This document shows, piece after piece, positions 55,606 to 64,000 of a stretch of 64,000 nucleotides of DNA. This DNA comes from Lachnospira pectinoschiza (lineage in GTDB: Bacteria > Bacillota > Clostridia > Lachnospirales > Lachnospiraceae). The stretch covers positions 1 to 64,000 of the forward strand of contig NZ_FNHZ01000004.1 of the NCBI RefSeq assembly GCF_900103815.1, read 5' to 3'. The stretch's first letter is position 1, and every line of letters begins with the position of its first letter. The position numbers and the translations under genes were made by a program. Under the pieces are notes generated by a model, which was not told the DNA's origin, did not search any database, and worked only from the letters and a program-made list of their open reading frames with translations.

Positions 55606-56464
55606 TTTTAAGTCCTCTAATTCTTTCTAGCTCAGTTATTAGCTCTTTAGTTGTCAGAATGCCTTCTTTGATATCGAGACCTTCTTTGCGTAATTCGTGG
55701 GCTAACTCTGTAACCTGTGGCACGTCTAAGCGTAGTTCTTTTAATTTTTCTACCTGTGAAAATATATCTCTTGGTTTTCCTTGCATCACAAGTTTGCCTT
55801 CATTCATTACATAGACTTCATCGGCGTCGATTACTTCTTCCATGTAATGTGTAATTAGGATTATTGTTACATTTTCCTTTTTATTGAGTTCGTGTAGAAC
55901 TTCTATTACTTCTTTTCGTCCGTTTGGATCAAGCATAGCTGTTGGCTCGTCAAGGACTATACACTTTGGCTTCATTGCTACAATTCCTGCAATTGCAACT
56001 CTCTGCTTTTGTCCACCTGAGAGCTTAGTTGGATTAGCTAATCTGAAGTCATACATGCCTACTGCCTTTAAGCTTTTTTCCACACGTTCCCAGATTTCAT
56101 CTTCTGGAACACCGATATTCTCTGGGCCAAAGCCTACTTCTTCATCTACTAGTGTGCAGATGATCTGGTTATCTGGATTTTGGAATACCATTCCTGCAGT
56201 CTGACGAATTCTTAGGGTATTCTCATGTTCTAGGGTATTCATTCTGTCTACCCAAACGCTTCCTTCTGTTGGACTTACTAGTGCATTTAGGTGTTTTGCA
56301 AATGTAGACTTGCCGGAACCATTATGTCCTAAAACCGCAACAAAATCCCCTTCTTTTATATCTATATTTACGTTATCGATAGCTTTATTAATGCTTTCAA
56401 CGTTGCCTTCTTCGTCACGTCTTATATATTCAAATGTTAGGTTTTCTGCCTTAACTATATTCAA
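55586..56464 (-). CDS. ecfA1: Energy-coupling factor transporter ATPase EcfA1
   Basis: About 292 residues. Walker A AVLGHNGSGKSTFAKHLNAL, the Q-loop FQNPDNQIICTLVDEEVGFGP, signature KLSGGQKQRVAIAG and Walker B CIVLDEPTAMLDPNG. I chose the TTG at 56464 (MNIVKAENLTFEY) because GAGGAAAA precedes it and it matches the family start. The in-frame ATG at 56554 would add about 30 residues without homology. It follows the rplQ terminator, so it needs its own promoter, which I did not identify. Confidence 0.92.
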   Translation of the reverse strand: MNIVKAENLTFEYIRRDEEGNVESINKAIDNVNIDIKEGDFVAVLGHNGSGKSTFAKHLNALVSPTEGSVWVDRMNTLEHENTLRIRQTAGMVFQNPDNQIICTLVDEEVGFGPENIGVPEDEIWERVEKSLKAVGMYDFRLANPTKLSGGQKQRVAIAGIVAMKPKCIVLDEPTAMLDPNGRKEVIEVLHELNKKENVTIILITHYMEEVIDADEVYVMNEGKLVMQGKPRDIFSQVEKLKELRLDVPQVTELAHELRKEGLDIKEGILTTKELITELERIRGLKNVNNSR

Positions 56465-56587
56465 ATTATTTTCCTCGTTTCTAATTAATGTGTAACTAAT
56501 TTCCTCATTAACTACAATCCCTTTTAGTTTATCACATTTTATATGATTTATCATTTCTATTCAATACGGCTATAAAAATTTTAGAAA

Positions 56588-56622
56588 TATAAAAAAGCGG
56601 ATATGTAAAACATATCCGCTTG
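56588..56622 (-). terminator. Terminator of the rpoA-rplQ transcript
   Basis: AAGCGGATATGT-TTT-ACATATCCGCTT followed by TTTTATATTT on the minus strand, about 30 nt after the rplQ stop. Confidence 0.92.
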
Positions 56623-56650
56623 TTAGCTATATCATACTATGGTTCTTAAA

Positions 56651-57187
56651 TTAAACTAATTCAAGAATAACTTCCATAGCTGCATCGCCCTTTCTTAAAC
56701 CGATCTTTACGATTCTTGTGTAGCCACCCTTACGGTCAGCATACTTAGGTGCGATTTCATCAAAAAGCTTATTAGTAAGATCAACCTTCTTTGTGTTCTT
56801 CTTCTTACCAGCTGCAGCTGTAGGAACTTCTGTTACTGTGTAAAGAACCTTGTCCATCTGCTTTCTAGCATGAAGTCTTGAAGGCATATCCTTCTTGATT
56901 TCCTTATCAACTGTTTCGTAAACTGTAACCTTCTTACCGTCTACAACTTCCTTAACTCTCTTACCGTTAGCGTCCTTCTTAGCTACCTTAGCCTGAACTG
57001 TAACAGTTTCGAAGTTATCCTTTTCCTTAACAGCTAATGTGATAAGGTGTTCAGCGATCTTGCTAACTTCCTTAGCTCTAGCCTCTGTTGTTACGATCTT
57101 ACCATTCTCGATAAGAGCTGTAACCTGGTTTCTTAATAATGCCTTTCTCTGGCTAGATGTTCTGCCGAGCTTTCTGTACTTTGCCAT
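56651..57187 (-). CDS. rplQ: 50S ribosomal protein L17, enlarged
   Basis: About 178 residues against about 120 in most bacteria. The L17 core is clear: [20 protein letters not shown] at the start and [20 protein letters not shown] near the end. Between them (about 60-130) lies a charged insertion, [20 protein letters not shown] and an Ala/Lys-rich stretch, on the loop that faces solvent in known ribosomes. An L17 of this size occurs in Lachnospiraceae. Start at 57187 (MAKYRK) has GGAGG upstream; the extension to 57217 has none. Confidence 0.95.
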   Translation of the reverse strand: MAKYRKLGRTSSQRKALLRNQVTALIENGKIVTTEARAKEVSKIAEHLITLAVKEKDNFETVTVQAKVAKKDANGKRVKEVVDGKKVTVYETVDKEIKKDMPSRLHARKQMDKVLYTVTEVPTAAAGKKKNTKKVDLTNKLFDEIAPKYADRKGGYTRIVKIGLRKGDAAMEVILELV

Positions 57188-57213
57188 TTTAAAATCCTCC
57201 ATTTGTAACATCA

Positions 57214-57320
57214 GCACACGCGCATAGGTCTTATAGCACCAATGTTTCTACTACAAATTATTAGTTACGCAGTGGAAAACCCACTGTTCCACCTCTCGCA
57301 CGCGCATTAGGTCTTACTGC
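57214..57320 (-). repeat. Paired direct repeats in the rpoA-rplQ spacer
   Basis: CACGCGCATAGGTCTTA (about 57216) and CACGCGCATTAGGTCTTA (about 57299) recur about 83 bp apart. A CAGTGG-AAAAC-CCACTG hairpin (about 57274) lies between them. All lie in the transcribed spacer. They are GC-richer than the genes around them. Possibly a ribosomal protein site or a processing element. Confidence 0.6.
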
Positions 57321-57359
57321 AATTGGCGATATATTAATACATAAATGTACTAATCAAAA

Positions 57360-58328
57360 TTAATCATCACTTGGCTTAAGATGTAAGTTTAATTCCTTAA
57401 GCTTAAGTAATACTTCGTCTAATGACTTCTTACCAAGATTTCTAACCTTCATCATATCATCTGAAGTCTTATTACATAATTCTTCAACTGTATTGATACC
57501 AGCTCTTCTAAGACAATTAGAAGAACGAACTGATAATTCAAGGTCTTCGATGCTCATTGAAAGAACCTTAGAAGACTCGTCTTCCTGTGGTTCAACCATG
57601 ATCTCAGCCTTAACTGCGTTCTCTGAAAGGTTAATAAATCCTTTAAGATGTTCTGAAAGAACCTTAGCCGCAAGGCTTAAAGCCTCGTCTGGAGCTATAG
57701 TTCCGTTAGTGAAAATGTCAAGTGTTAACTTATCAAAGTCTGTATCCTGACCAACACGAGTGTTCTGAACAGACATGTTAACTCTCTCAACTGGTGTATA
57801 AATAGAATCAATAGCGATTACGCCTGCTGCAGCATCATCTCTCTTGTTCTTTTCTGAACTAACATAACCACGACCATTAGTAATTGTAAGTTCCATAGAG
57901 AGCTTTGCATCAGCTCCATTAAGATGTGCAATTACTAAATCAGGATTAATAATTTCGATATCAGGATCAACCTGGATATCAGATGCCTTAACTACGCCTT
58001 CGCCCTTAAAATCAATATGAGCTTCCTTAGGTTCAACCGAGTTGCCGTTATTCTTAATTGATAACTGCTTAATATTCATTACGATCTCAGTAACATCTTC
58101 CTTAACGCCAGGAATTGAACTAAACTCATGAAGCACACCATCGATCTTAATGCTGCTTACTGCTGTACCAACTAAAGATGAAAGCATAATTCTTCTTAAA
58201 GAATTACCAAGTGTTAAACCATAACCTCTTTCAAGTGGTTCAACTACAAATCTTCCAAACTTTCCATCTTGTGACTCTTCAGTCATCTCAATTTTTGGCA
58301 TTTTGAAATTGAAATCTGCATCAACCAT
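57360..58328 (-). CDS. rpoA: DNA-directed RNA polymerase subunit alpha
   Basis: 322 residues. The N-terminal dimerisation domain has [22 protein letters not shown]; the C-terminal domain (about 245-310) ends [19 protein letters not shown] and [16 protein letters not shown], the helix-hairpin-helix DNA-contact region. Assembles the polymerase core. It is separated from rpsD by a strong hairpin terminator, and the leader (58329-58480) has several TATAAT-like sequences, so it may have its own promoter. AGGAGGGG before the ATG. Confidence 0.98.
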   Translation of the reverse strand: MVDADFNFKMPKIEMTEESQDGKFGRFVVEPLERGYGLTLGNSLRRIMLSSLVGTAVSSIKIDGVLHEFSSIPGVKEDVTEIVMNIKQLSIKNNGNSVEPKEAHIDFKGEGVVKASDIQVDPDIEIINPDLVIAHLNGADAKLSMELTITNGRGYVSSEKNKRDDAAAGVIAIDSIYTPVERVNMSVQNTRVGQDTDFDKLTLDIFTNGTIAPDEALSLAAKVLSEHLKGFINLSENAVKAEIMVEPQEDESSKVLSMSIEDLELSVRSSNCLRRAGINTVEELCNKTSDDMMKVRNLGKKSLDEVLLKLKELNLHLKPSDD

Positions 58329-58482
58329 TATTGCCCCTCCTTATTGGGTATTTAAGTTGTATATATTGCGTTTATCAAAGCTAGGCAATTAAGCATACAG
58401 CTTTGTAGCGCGATTATACCTTGTTAAAAGATTCAAAAAATTATATCTTGAATTATTATAACATATAAAGTCGCATAAAAGC

Positions 58483-58536
58483 CAGCAGGTATGGAAAGTT
58501 TTAAATACACTTTCCATACAACTGCCTGGCTTTGAA
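58483..58536 (-). terminator. Terminator between rpsD and rpoA
   Basis: AAAGCCAGGCAG...CTGCTGGCTTTT with a long GTATGGAAAGT/ACTTTCCATAC inner stem. On the minus strand it is followed by TTTTATG. It may only partly reduce read-through into rpoA. Confidence 0.78.
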
Positions 58537-58545
58537 TTACGCATC

Positions 58546-59139
58546 TTACTTAGAATATAACTCGACGATAAGCATCTCGTTTACAGGAACATCGATTACT
58601 TCTCTTGTTGGAAGAGACTTAACCTGACCCTTAAGAGCTTCCTGATCTGCCTCTAACCACTCTGGTACTAATCTACCGTTTGTAGCTTCGAGTACTTCCT
58701 TATATCTTGCAGAAGACTTAGACTTTTCTCTGATTTCGATTACGTCTCCAGCCTTTACTAAGTATGAAGGAATGTTAACGCACTTACCGTTAACTAAAAT
58801 GTGCTTATGATCAACAATCTGTCTAGCTTCCTTACGTGTTCTAGCAAGACCTAATCTATAAACAACATTATCAAGTCTGAGTTCGAGCATGATCATGAGG
58901 TTTTCACCTGTCATACCCTTCTGCTTCTCAGCTTTCTTATAATAATTTCTGAAAGGCTTTTCTAATACGCCGTAGATGAACTTAGCCTTCTGCTTTTCGC
59001 GAAGCTGTAAACCATATTCGCTAATCTTTCTTCCAGCATTCTTAGCCTTTCTTCTAGACTTCTTATCTATTCCTAAATATACAGGATCCAAATCAAGGGA
59101 TCTGCATCTCTTAAGCACTGGTGTTCTATTAACTGCCAT
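58546..59139 (-). CDS. rpsD: 30S ribosomal protein S4
   Basis: 197 residues. [14 protein letters not shown], the S4 RNA-binding domain [21 protein letters not shown] with [21 protein letters not shown], and the end [15 protein letters not shown]. Primary 16S binder and assembly initiator. Located in the alpha cluster between rpsK and rpoA; GGGAGG before the ATG. Confidence 0.98.
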   Translation of the reverse strand: MAVNRTPVLKRCRSLDLDPVYLGIDKKSRRKAKNAGRKISEYGLQLREKQKAKFIYGVLEKPFRNYYKKAEKQKGMTGENLMIMLELRLDNVVYRLGLARTRKEARQIVDHKHILVNGKCVNIPSYLVKAGDVIEIREKSKSSARYKEVLEATNGRLVPEWLEADQEALKGQVKSLPTREVIDVPVNEMLIVELYSK

Positions 59140-59158
59140 TGTATACTACCTCCCTAAA

Positions 59159-59554
59159 TTAAACTCTTCTACGCTTTGGTGGACGACAACCATTATGTGG
59201 AACTGGTGTAACATCCTTGATACTTGTAACTTCTAGACCGCAAGCTGAAAGTGCTCTAATAGCAGCTTCTCTACCTGAACCTGGTCCCTTTACCATAACG
59301 TCTACAGACTTTAATCCGTGAATTAAAGCAGCCTTTGTAGCTGTTTCAGCTGCCATCTGAGCAGCATATGGAGTAGACTTCTTAGATCCTCTGAATCCAA
59401 GACCACCTGCAGATGCCCAAGATAATACATTACCTTCTGCATCTGTTAATGTAACAATTGTATTATTAAAAGATGACTGAATATGTGCCTGTCCTCTTTC
59501 GACATTCTTCTTAACACGCTTCTTTGTCACTTTCTTTGTAGCTTTCTGAGCCAT
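59159..59554 (-). CDS. rpsK: 30S ribosomal protein S11
   Basis: 131 residues. [44 protein letters not shown] and the C-terminal [17 protein letters not shown] identify S11. Nineteen nt before rpsD, 46 nt after rpsM. AGGAGG before the ATG. Confidence 0.98.
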   Translation of the reverse strand: MAQKATKKVTKKRVKKNVERGQAHIQSSFNNTIVTLTDAEGNVLSWASAGGLGFRGSKKSTPYAAQMAAETATKAALIHGLKSVDVMVKGPGSGREAAIRALSACGLEVTSIKDVTPVPHNGCRPPKRRRV

Positions 59555-59600
59555 GACTATATCCTCCTATTGAGTTTAAAACGTTTAATTTTTATTTAAA

Positions 59601-59975
59601 TTACTTCTTCTTGTTTGCTACTGTCTTCTTTGGACCCTTGCAAGTTCTTGCGTTAGTCTTAGTCTTCTGACCTCTAACTGGAAGACCCTTTCTATGACGG
59701 ATTCCTCTATAGCAACCAATTTCCTTTAATCTCTTGATATTCATGGCAACTTCTCTTCTTAAGTCACCTTCTACTAAATGCTCTGAATCAGCATCAATAA
59801 CCTTAGCAATCTTTGCTACTTCTTCGTCTGTTAAGTCCTTAACACGAGTGTCAGGATTAACACCAGCTTCAGCAAGGATCTTATTTGATCTTACACGTCC
59901 AATACCATAAACATAAGTAAGTCCGATTTCGATTCGTTTTTCTCTTGGTAAATCCACACCTGAAATACGAGCCAT
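59601..59975 (-). CDS. rpsM: 30S ribosomal protein S13
   Basis: 124 residues. [37 protein letters not shown] and the [19 protein letters not shown] motif identify S13, with a basic KKTVANKKK end. GGAGG before the ATG. The 304-nt spacer upstream is unusually structured. Confidence 0.98.
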   Translation of the reverse strand: MARISGVDLPREKRIEIGLTYVYGIGRVRSNKILAEAGVNPDTRVKDLTDEEVAKIAKVIDADSEHLVEGDLRREVAMNIKRLKEIGCYRGIRHRKGLPVRGQKTKTNARTCKGPKKTVANKKK

Positions 59976-60279
59976 ATTACGTAACCTCCGTTAATTAACT
60001 AATTAATGTGTTATTTCGAAACTTATTATTATACACATACGCAGCTCCTTGCTTCGATAAGTTTCCTATCTATGCATGGCCTGAAATGTGTGCGTTGCCT
60101 TATAATAACTATATCAAATAGTAATTATCTTCATTCAATAATTACTGCAGCCGCAAATTAATAATCATCAAGTCGTACTTATAGTACTTTGCTTAATACT
60201 TGATGAATTTACATTGATAGCAATAATGACTTTGCTATCCATATGCAGAACCTAAGAAGCTAAGCTTCTTAACAGGAAA
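59976..60279 (-). promoter_or_regulatory. Hairpin-rich spacer between rpmJ and rpsM
   Basis: About 300 nt without a gene inside the ribosomal operon, with successive stems: AAGAAGC/GCTTCTT (60254-60270), GATAGCAA/TTGCTATC (60216-60239), CATCAAGT/ACTTGATG with an inner GTACT/AGTAC (60166-60205), AGTAATTAT/ATAATTACT (60120-60146) and GAAACTTAT/ATAAGTTTC (60018-60065). None has a U tract. A leader that binds a ribosomal protein (S4 or S13) is possible. No promoter was recognised. Confidence 0.6.
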
Positions 60280-60393
60280 TTAACCCTGTCTCTGCTTGTG
60301 CTTAGGGTTTTCGCAGATAATTCTGACGCTGCCCTTTCTCTTAATGACTTTGCATTTTTCACAAATTGGTTTAACTGATGATCTAACCTTCAC
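60280..60393 (-). CDS. rpmJ: 50S ribosomal protein L36
   Basis: 37 residues, complete: [20 protein letters not shown], then [17 protein letters not shown]. The four zinc ligands C-x2-C...C-x4-H are intact, the zinc-binding form of L36. Start is GTG with AAAGGAGG 9 nt upstream. Usual place between infA and rpsM. Confidence 0.97.
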   Translation of the reverse strand: MKVRSSVKPICEKCKVIKRKGSVRIICENPKHKQRQG

Positions 60394-60496
60394 TGCAAAA
60401 GCCTCCTTTCAGACAAGTTCGTGAACAATTATATCACAAATGAAAATATAATTGCAACAACAAATTATAAAATATTCCACTTAAATATTAAGTAGA

Positions 60497-60715
60497 TTAT
60501 TTATCACGCCAAATAATTCTTCCCTTTGTTAAATCATATGGTGACATTTCAATTGTTACTTTATCACCTGGAAGAATTCTAATATAGTTCATTCTTAGCT
60601 TACCACTAATTGTAGCTAAGATCTGGTGTCCATTTTCTAATTCTACTTTAAAAAATGCGTTAGGTAACTTTTCTACTACTGTTCCTTCGATTTCAATTAC
60701 ATCAGCCTTTGACAT
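60497..60715 (-). CDS. infA: Translation initiation factor IF-1
   Basis: 72 residues, full length: [20 protein letters not shown], the OB-fold [32 protein letters not shown], and the [12 protein letters not shown] end. Blocks the A site during initiation. AGGAGG before the ATG; 8 nt after the KOW gene. Confidence 0.98.
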   Translation of the reverse strand: MSKADVIEIEGTVVEKLPNAFFKVELENGHQILATISGKLRMNYIRILPGDKVTIEMSPYDLTKGRIIWRDK

Positions 60716-60723
60716 AAATCCTC

Positions 60724-60996
60724 CTAATTTCTTTTACTAATATACTGCTTTATTTCTAGTTTGATTTCTTCATCAGAAATTTTCTGATTTTCTTGAATCT
60801 TTCTATATAATAATGAATTTTCATTCTTTATTATCTGCACATGTTTCTTCTTCTTTTTTTTCGGCTTGTCACACATTTTCAAATAGCCATCTGATAAGTA
60901 GACATATTGTGAATCTTCACTGATTACAATATATATCTTATCTTTATCATGACCTACTAGTGACTTTGCCATTAAACCTTTTAGCTCATTAATCAT
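60724..60996 (-). CDS. KOW-domain RNA-binding protein
   Basis: About 90 residues. The N-terminus [22 protein letters not shown]...[23 protein letters not shown] is a KOW/L14e-like domain followed by a lysine run and a helical tail. This gene is regularly found between map and infA in Clostridia and presumably binds the ribosome. I chose the ATG at 60996 (MINELKG) with AAGGTG upstream; GTG at 61005 is the alternative. Start codon 10 nt after the map stop. Confidence 0.88.
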   Translation of the reverse strand: MINELKGLMAKSLVGHDKDKIYIVISEDSQYVYLSDGYLKMCDKPKKKKKKHVQIIKNENSLLYRKIQENQKISDEEIKLEIKQYISKRN

Positions 60997-61006
60997 TATA
61001 TTCACC

Positions 61007-61762
61007 TTAATTTTCTAATGTTAAAATTTCCGGTCCGTCCTTTGTTACGAGAACGGTATTCTCATAGTGAGCTGATAACGAATGGTCTCTTGTTTCTACT
61101 GTCCATCCATCATCTAGGAAGTTAACTCTCCAATCGCCCGCTGTTACCATTGGTTCGATTGCAAGTGTCATACCTTCATGTAAACGAATACCACGATGTT
61201 CTTGTCTAAAGTTAGGAATCTGTGGATCTTCATGCATTGATGTTCCAATACCATGTCCGCATAAATCTCTTAATACTCCATAACCAAAAGATTCGTTATA
61301 ATCCGCTATTGCATTAGATATCTCGTGTAGACGACATCCTTCTTTAGCAAATTTTATTCCTTCAAAAAAGCTTTGTTTAGTAACATCCATTAATTGTTGA
61401 GCTTCTTTTGAAACTTCACCTACGCCATAAGTTCTTGCTGCATCTGCCATATATCCTTTGTATGATAGGACTGTATCTAGTGAAACTATGTCGCCATCAC
61501 GCAATATTTTATTCTTGCTAGGAATTCCATGTACTACTTGATCGTTTACAGAAACACAAAATGAAGCTGGATAACCTTCGTAGCCTTTTTCTTCTGGAAT
61601 ACATCCATAGCTTCTTATGATTTCTTCACCAATCTTGTCGATTGTATATGTTGAAACTCCCGGCTTTATCTCATTTGCAATTTCTTTATATACTTTTCCA
61701 AGTATTTTTCCTGCTTCTCTCATTAACTCGATTTCTCGAGGGCTTTTAATTGATACTGACAT
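61007..61762 (-). CDS. map: Methionine aminopeptidase type I
   Basis: 251 residues. Metal ligands lie in IVSLDTVLSYKGYMADAARTYG (two Asp), CGHGIGTSMHEDPQIPN (His) and TLAIEPMVTAG and TRDHSLSAHYENTV (Glu). VHGIPSKNKILRDGD is typical. Removes N-terminal Met from new proteins. Between adk and the KOW gene, 21 nt after adk; AAGGAG before the ATG. Confidence 0.97.
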   Translation of the reverse strand: MSVSIKSPREIELMREAGKILGKVYKEIANEIKPGVSTYTIDKIGEEIIRSYGCIPEEKGYEGYPASFCVSVNDQVVHGIPSKNKILRDGDIVSLDTVLSYKGYMADAARTYGVGEVSKEAQQLMDVTKQSFFEGIKFAKEGCRLHEISNAIADYNESFGYGVLRDLCGHGIGTSMHEDPQIPNFRQEHRGIRLHEGMTLAIEPMVTAGDWRVNFLDDGWTVETRDHSLSAHYENTVLVTKDGPEILTLEN

Positions 61763-61783
61763 ATCTATTTCTCCTTGTAGTGA

Positions 61784-62425
61784 TTAAGCAAGAATCTCTA
61801 CGATAGCATTAAATACATCATCCATAGCCATTGTTCCGTCTACTTCACGTAATACGTTCTTCTTATTATAGTATTCAATAAGTGGCTGTGTCTGATCATG
61901 ATATACAGATAATCTATTCTTTACTGTTTCTGGCTTATCATCATCTCTTAGAATTAACTTTTCTCCACATGTATCACATACGCCTTCAACCTTTGGTGCG
62001 TTGAATTCGATATGGTATGTTGCTCCACAACCTACACATGCTCTTCTTCCGCCCATTCTCTTAATGATGTTCTCATCTGGTACTTCAACATTAATAGCGA
62101 AATCTACTGATTCTCCATTAGCTGCTAATGCCTTATCGAGAGCTTCTGCCTGTGGAATTGTTCTTGGGAATCCATCTAATACATATCCATTAGCTGCATC
62201 TGGCTGCTTGAATCTATCCATAATTAAATCTACTACTAATTCATCTGGTACAAGTTCACCCTTGTCCATGTATGTCTTAGCCTTCTGACCTAATTCTGTG
62301 TTATTCTTGATATTCGCTCTAAAAATATCTCCTGTTGAAATGTGTGGAATTGAATACTTTGCTGCAATTCTCTTAGCCTGTGTTCCTTTTCCTGCACCTG
62401 GTGCACCTAACATAATAATCTTCAT
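61784..62425 (-). CDS. adk: Adenylate kinase
   Basis: About 213 residues. P-loop MLGAPGAGKGTQAKR, the YVLDGFPRTIPQAEAL block and the LID with C-x2-C...C-x2-C (CVGCGATYHIEF, CDTCGEKL), the structural zinc site of Gram-positive enzymes. Interconverts ATP, AMP and ADP. Start 62425 (MKIIMLG) follows GGAGG; the extension to 62440 is unlikely. A hairpin without a clear U tract lies between secY and adk (about 62535-62562). Confidence 0.97.
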   Translation of the reverse strand: MKIIMLGAPGAGKGTQAKRIAAKYSIPHISTGDIFRANIKNNTELGQKAKTYMDKGELVPDELVVDLIMDRFKQPDAANGYVLDGFPRTIPQAEALDKALAANGESVDFAINVEVPDENIIKRMGGRRACVGCGATYHIEFNAPKVEGVCDTCGEKLILRDDDKPETVKNRLSVYHDQTQPLIEYYNKKNVLREVDGTMAMDDVFNAIVEILA

Positions 62426-62585
62426 TGATAAATCCTCCATTCAATATAACTAGTTCTATATGAAATCGCATAAATTGCGGTTAGATTTCTATTTTAATTG
62501 TCATTTACTACATTTTCTCTTTAACACAAATACAGACTTACCTAGGATTTCTCCCAGGTAAGCCCATTATATATCTTTTAATCAA

Positions 62586-63905
62586 TTACTCAGATAAAAA
62601 TCCTTTGTAATAACGATTAACCATCTGTGCTTCGATCTGCTTTAATGTCTCAAGAACAACACCAACAATAATGATGATTGATGTTCCACCAAATGAAATA
62701 CTTGCATTGAAGAATCCAGTACAAGCGATTGGTATAAGAGCTACAATAAGTAAACCTACCGCACCAACGAATACGATATAATTAAGTATCTTATTAAGAT
62801 AATCACTAGTAGATTTTCCTGGTGTGATACCTGGAACTACTCCACCAGCTTTCTTTAAGTTATCCGCTACCTGTATTGGGTTGAATGTAATTGATGTATA
62901 GAAGTATGCAAATATAATAAGCAATACTACATAAAGAATTAATCCAAGTGAATACTTAGGGTAACTTACTCTGCACCAGTAAGATGAGCTTAAATATCTT
63001 GTCCACTCATATGACTTACCAAATAACTGAGCAACAATTACAGGGAACTGCATAAGTGATGATGCGAAAATAACTGGCATAACACCTGCAGTATTAACCT
63101 TTAATGGGATATTAGTTGACTGTCCGCCAACCTGCTTTCTTCCTGCAACCTTCTGTGAGTATTGAACAGGAATTCTTCTTTCGCCATCCTGAAGGATAAC
63201 TACTAAAATTACCATTATTACAACAATAGCTAAGATAACAGCTGCTGCTAAAACACCCTTTGCTGGTGTCTGTGTTGCTACGTAAGAGCTGAATAATGTA
63301 GCGAAATCACTTGGCATTCCTGAGATAATATTAATTAATAATACAATTGAAATACCATTTCCTACACCGTTTTCAGTAATTCTCTCACCTAACCACATAA
63401 GTGCTGCTGAACCTGCTGTAAGTGCAATAACTACAACAATGATTGCTACAACGTAATGAAGTGTACTAAATCCTTCATATCCTGCAATTAAACCTGATCT
63501 ACCAAATCCAACTGCCATTGCGATACTTTCAACAAGTGATAAACCGATTGTTACGTATCTTGTTATAGCTGCAATCTTCTTTCTACCGTCCTCGCCCTCT
63601 TTTTGCATTTCTTCCAATTTTGGAATTGCAATTGTAAGTAACTGCATTATGATCGAAGATGTGATATATGGTGTAATGCTAAGTGCAAAGAGGGACATTC
63701 TTTCGAATGAACCTCCTGTAAATGCACTAAGATAATCCAAATCACCGGTATTAATTCCACTAAGTAAGCTACTAAAGTAATCAGTATCTACACCAGGAAT
63801 CGGAAGAAGACTTCCTATTCTTACAACAACTAAAATTGCTAATGTGTATAATATCTTTTTTCTTATGTCTTTATTTTTAAAAGCGCCTACAAGTGTCTTA
63901 AACAT
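62586..63905 (-). CDS. secY: Preprotein translocase subunit SecY
   Basis: 439 residues with ten TM segments. RKKILYTLAILVVVRIGSLLPIPGVDTDYF begins the protein, and GISIVLLINIISGMPS, RRIPVQYSQKVAGRKQVGGQ and the cytoplasmic C-terminal loop are characteristic. Forms the SecYEG channel with SecA (20.7 kb). In the spc operon between rplO (1-nt gap) and adk. GGTGAT before the ATG. Confidence 0.98.
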   Translation of the reverse strand: MFKTLVGAFKNKDIRKKILYTLAILVVVRIGSLLPIPGVDTDYFSSLLSGINTGDLDYLSAFTGGSFERMSLFALSITPYITSSIIMQLLTIAIPKLEEMQKEGEDGRKKIAAITRYVTIGLSLVESIAMAVGFGRSGLIAGYEGFSTLHYVVAIIVVVIALTAGSAALMWLGERITENGVGNGISIVLLINIISGMPSDFATLFSSYVATQTPAKGVLAAAVILAIVVIMVILVVILQDGERRIPVQYSQKVAGRKQVGGQSTNIPLKVNTAGVMPVIFASSLMQFPVIVAQLFGKSYEWTRYLSSSYWCRVSYPKYSLGLILYVVLLIIFAYFYTSITFNPIQVADNLKKAGGVVPGITPGKSTSDYLNKILNYIVFVGAVGLLIVALIPIACTGFFNASISFGGTSIIIIVGVVLETLKQIEAQMVNRYYKGFLSE

Positions 63906-63906
63906 A

Positions 63907-64000
63907 CTAGATCACCTCGCAAGTTCCGCCGAGAGCTTCGATCTTCTCCTTAGCTGCAGCACTGAATGCGTTAGCCTTAACTGTAAGCTTCTTTGTAAGC
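63907..64000 (-). CDS. rplO: 50S ribosomal protein L15, C-terminal end (partial)
   Basis: Only the last 30 codons are in the window: [20 protein letters not shown], then [10 protein letters not shown] and TAG. The EALGGxxEVI ending is the L15 signature. Its stop lies 1 nt before the secY start, with translation probably coupled. The gene continues beyond the right edge. Confidence 0.92.
   Translation of the reverse strand, partial: LTKKLTVKANAFSAAAKEKIEALGGTCEVI

Overview
The window looks like the chromosome of a low-GC, Gram-positive anaerobe of the class Clostridia, most likely family Lachnospiraceae. The evidence is the 5' end of the 16S rRNA, the AT-rich sequence, strong AGGAGG ribosome binding sites, and family-typical details (an enlarged L17, a KOW protein between map and infA, EAL-PAS-GGDEF domain order, an energy-coupling-factor module after rplQ). 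Genus is not settled. No phage, insertion sequence or CRISPR array was seen.

Layout. 1-0.6 kb: start of an rRNA operon (minus strand) preceded by tRNA-Ser(UGA) and a strong sigma-A promoter. 0.6-1.2 kb: gene-free, with a 35-bp tandem repeat. 1.2-9.2 kb: lrgAB, a Gln/Pro/Gly-repeat membrane protein, ispD, and the t6A tRNA-modification genes (tsaE, tsaB, rimI, tsaD) with rnz. 9.4-15.2 kb: tex, then an ACT-domain gene-hom-lysC operon. 15.3-17.2 kb: a long regulatory RNA region around a secreted CAP-domain gene. It has a c-di-GMP-I riboswitch, a terminator, an array of GGA-loop hairpins resembling CsrA sites, and a second structured tract. 17.3-24.3 kb: malQ, cheW, prfB, secA and hpf. 24.3-25.3 kb: gene-free, AT-rich, with a dense cluster of DnaA boxes. 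25.3-45.2 kb: a mixed-orientation metabolic and signalling segment with two SDRs, a CDF transporter, a serine hydrolase, a glycosyltransferase-like protein, two EAL-domain c-di-GMP proteins, aroA, citrate synthase, dus, an M18 aminopeptidase, a surface protein and pyrC. 45.4-51.6 kb: an oligopeptide ABC transporter (oppBCDF plus oppA with its own promoter). 52.1-64 kb: rplM-rpsI, truA, the ECF transporter module, then the downstream part of the spc/alpha ribosomal operon (rplO-secY-adk-map-KOW-infA-rpmJ-rpsM-rpsK-rpsD-rpoA-rplQ), all on the minus strand.

How the parts connect. rRNA, ribosomal and secretion genes all run on the minus strand, so replication probably crosses the whole window right to left. 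The DnaA-box cluster is therefore more likely a regulatory or titration site than oriC. The most interesting theme is second-messenger and RNA-level control: a c-di-GMP riboswitch and a CsrA-like hairpin array share one leader in front of a secreted CAP protein. Two EAL-domain proteins and a CheW lie within 27 kb of it.
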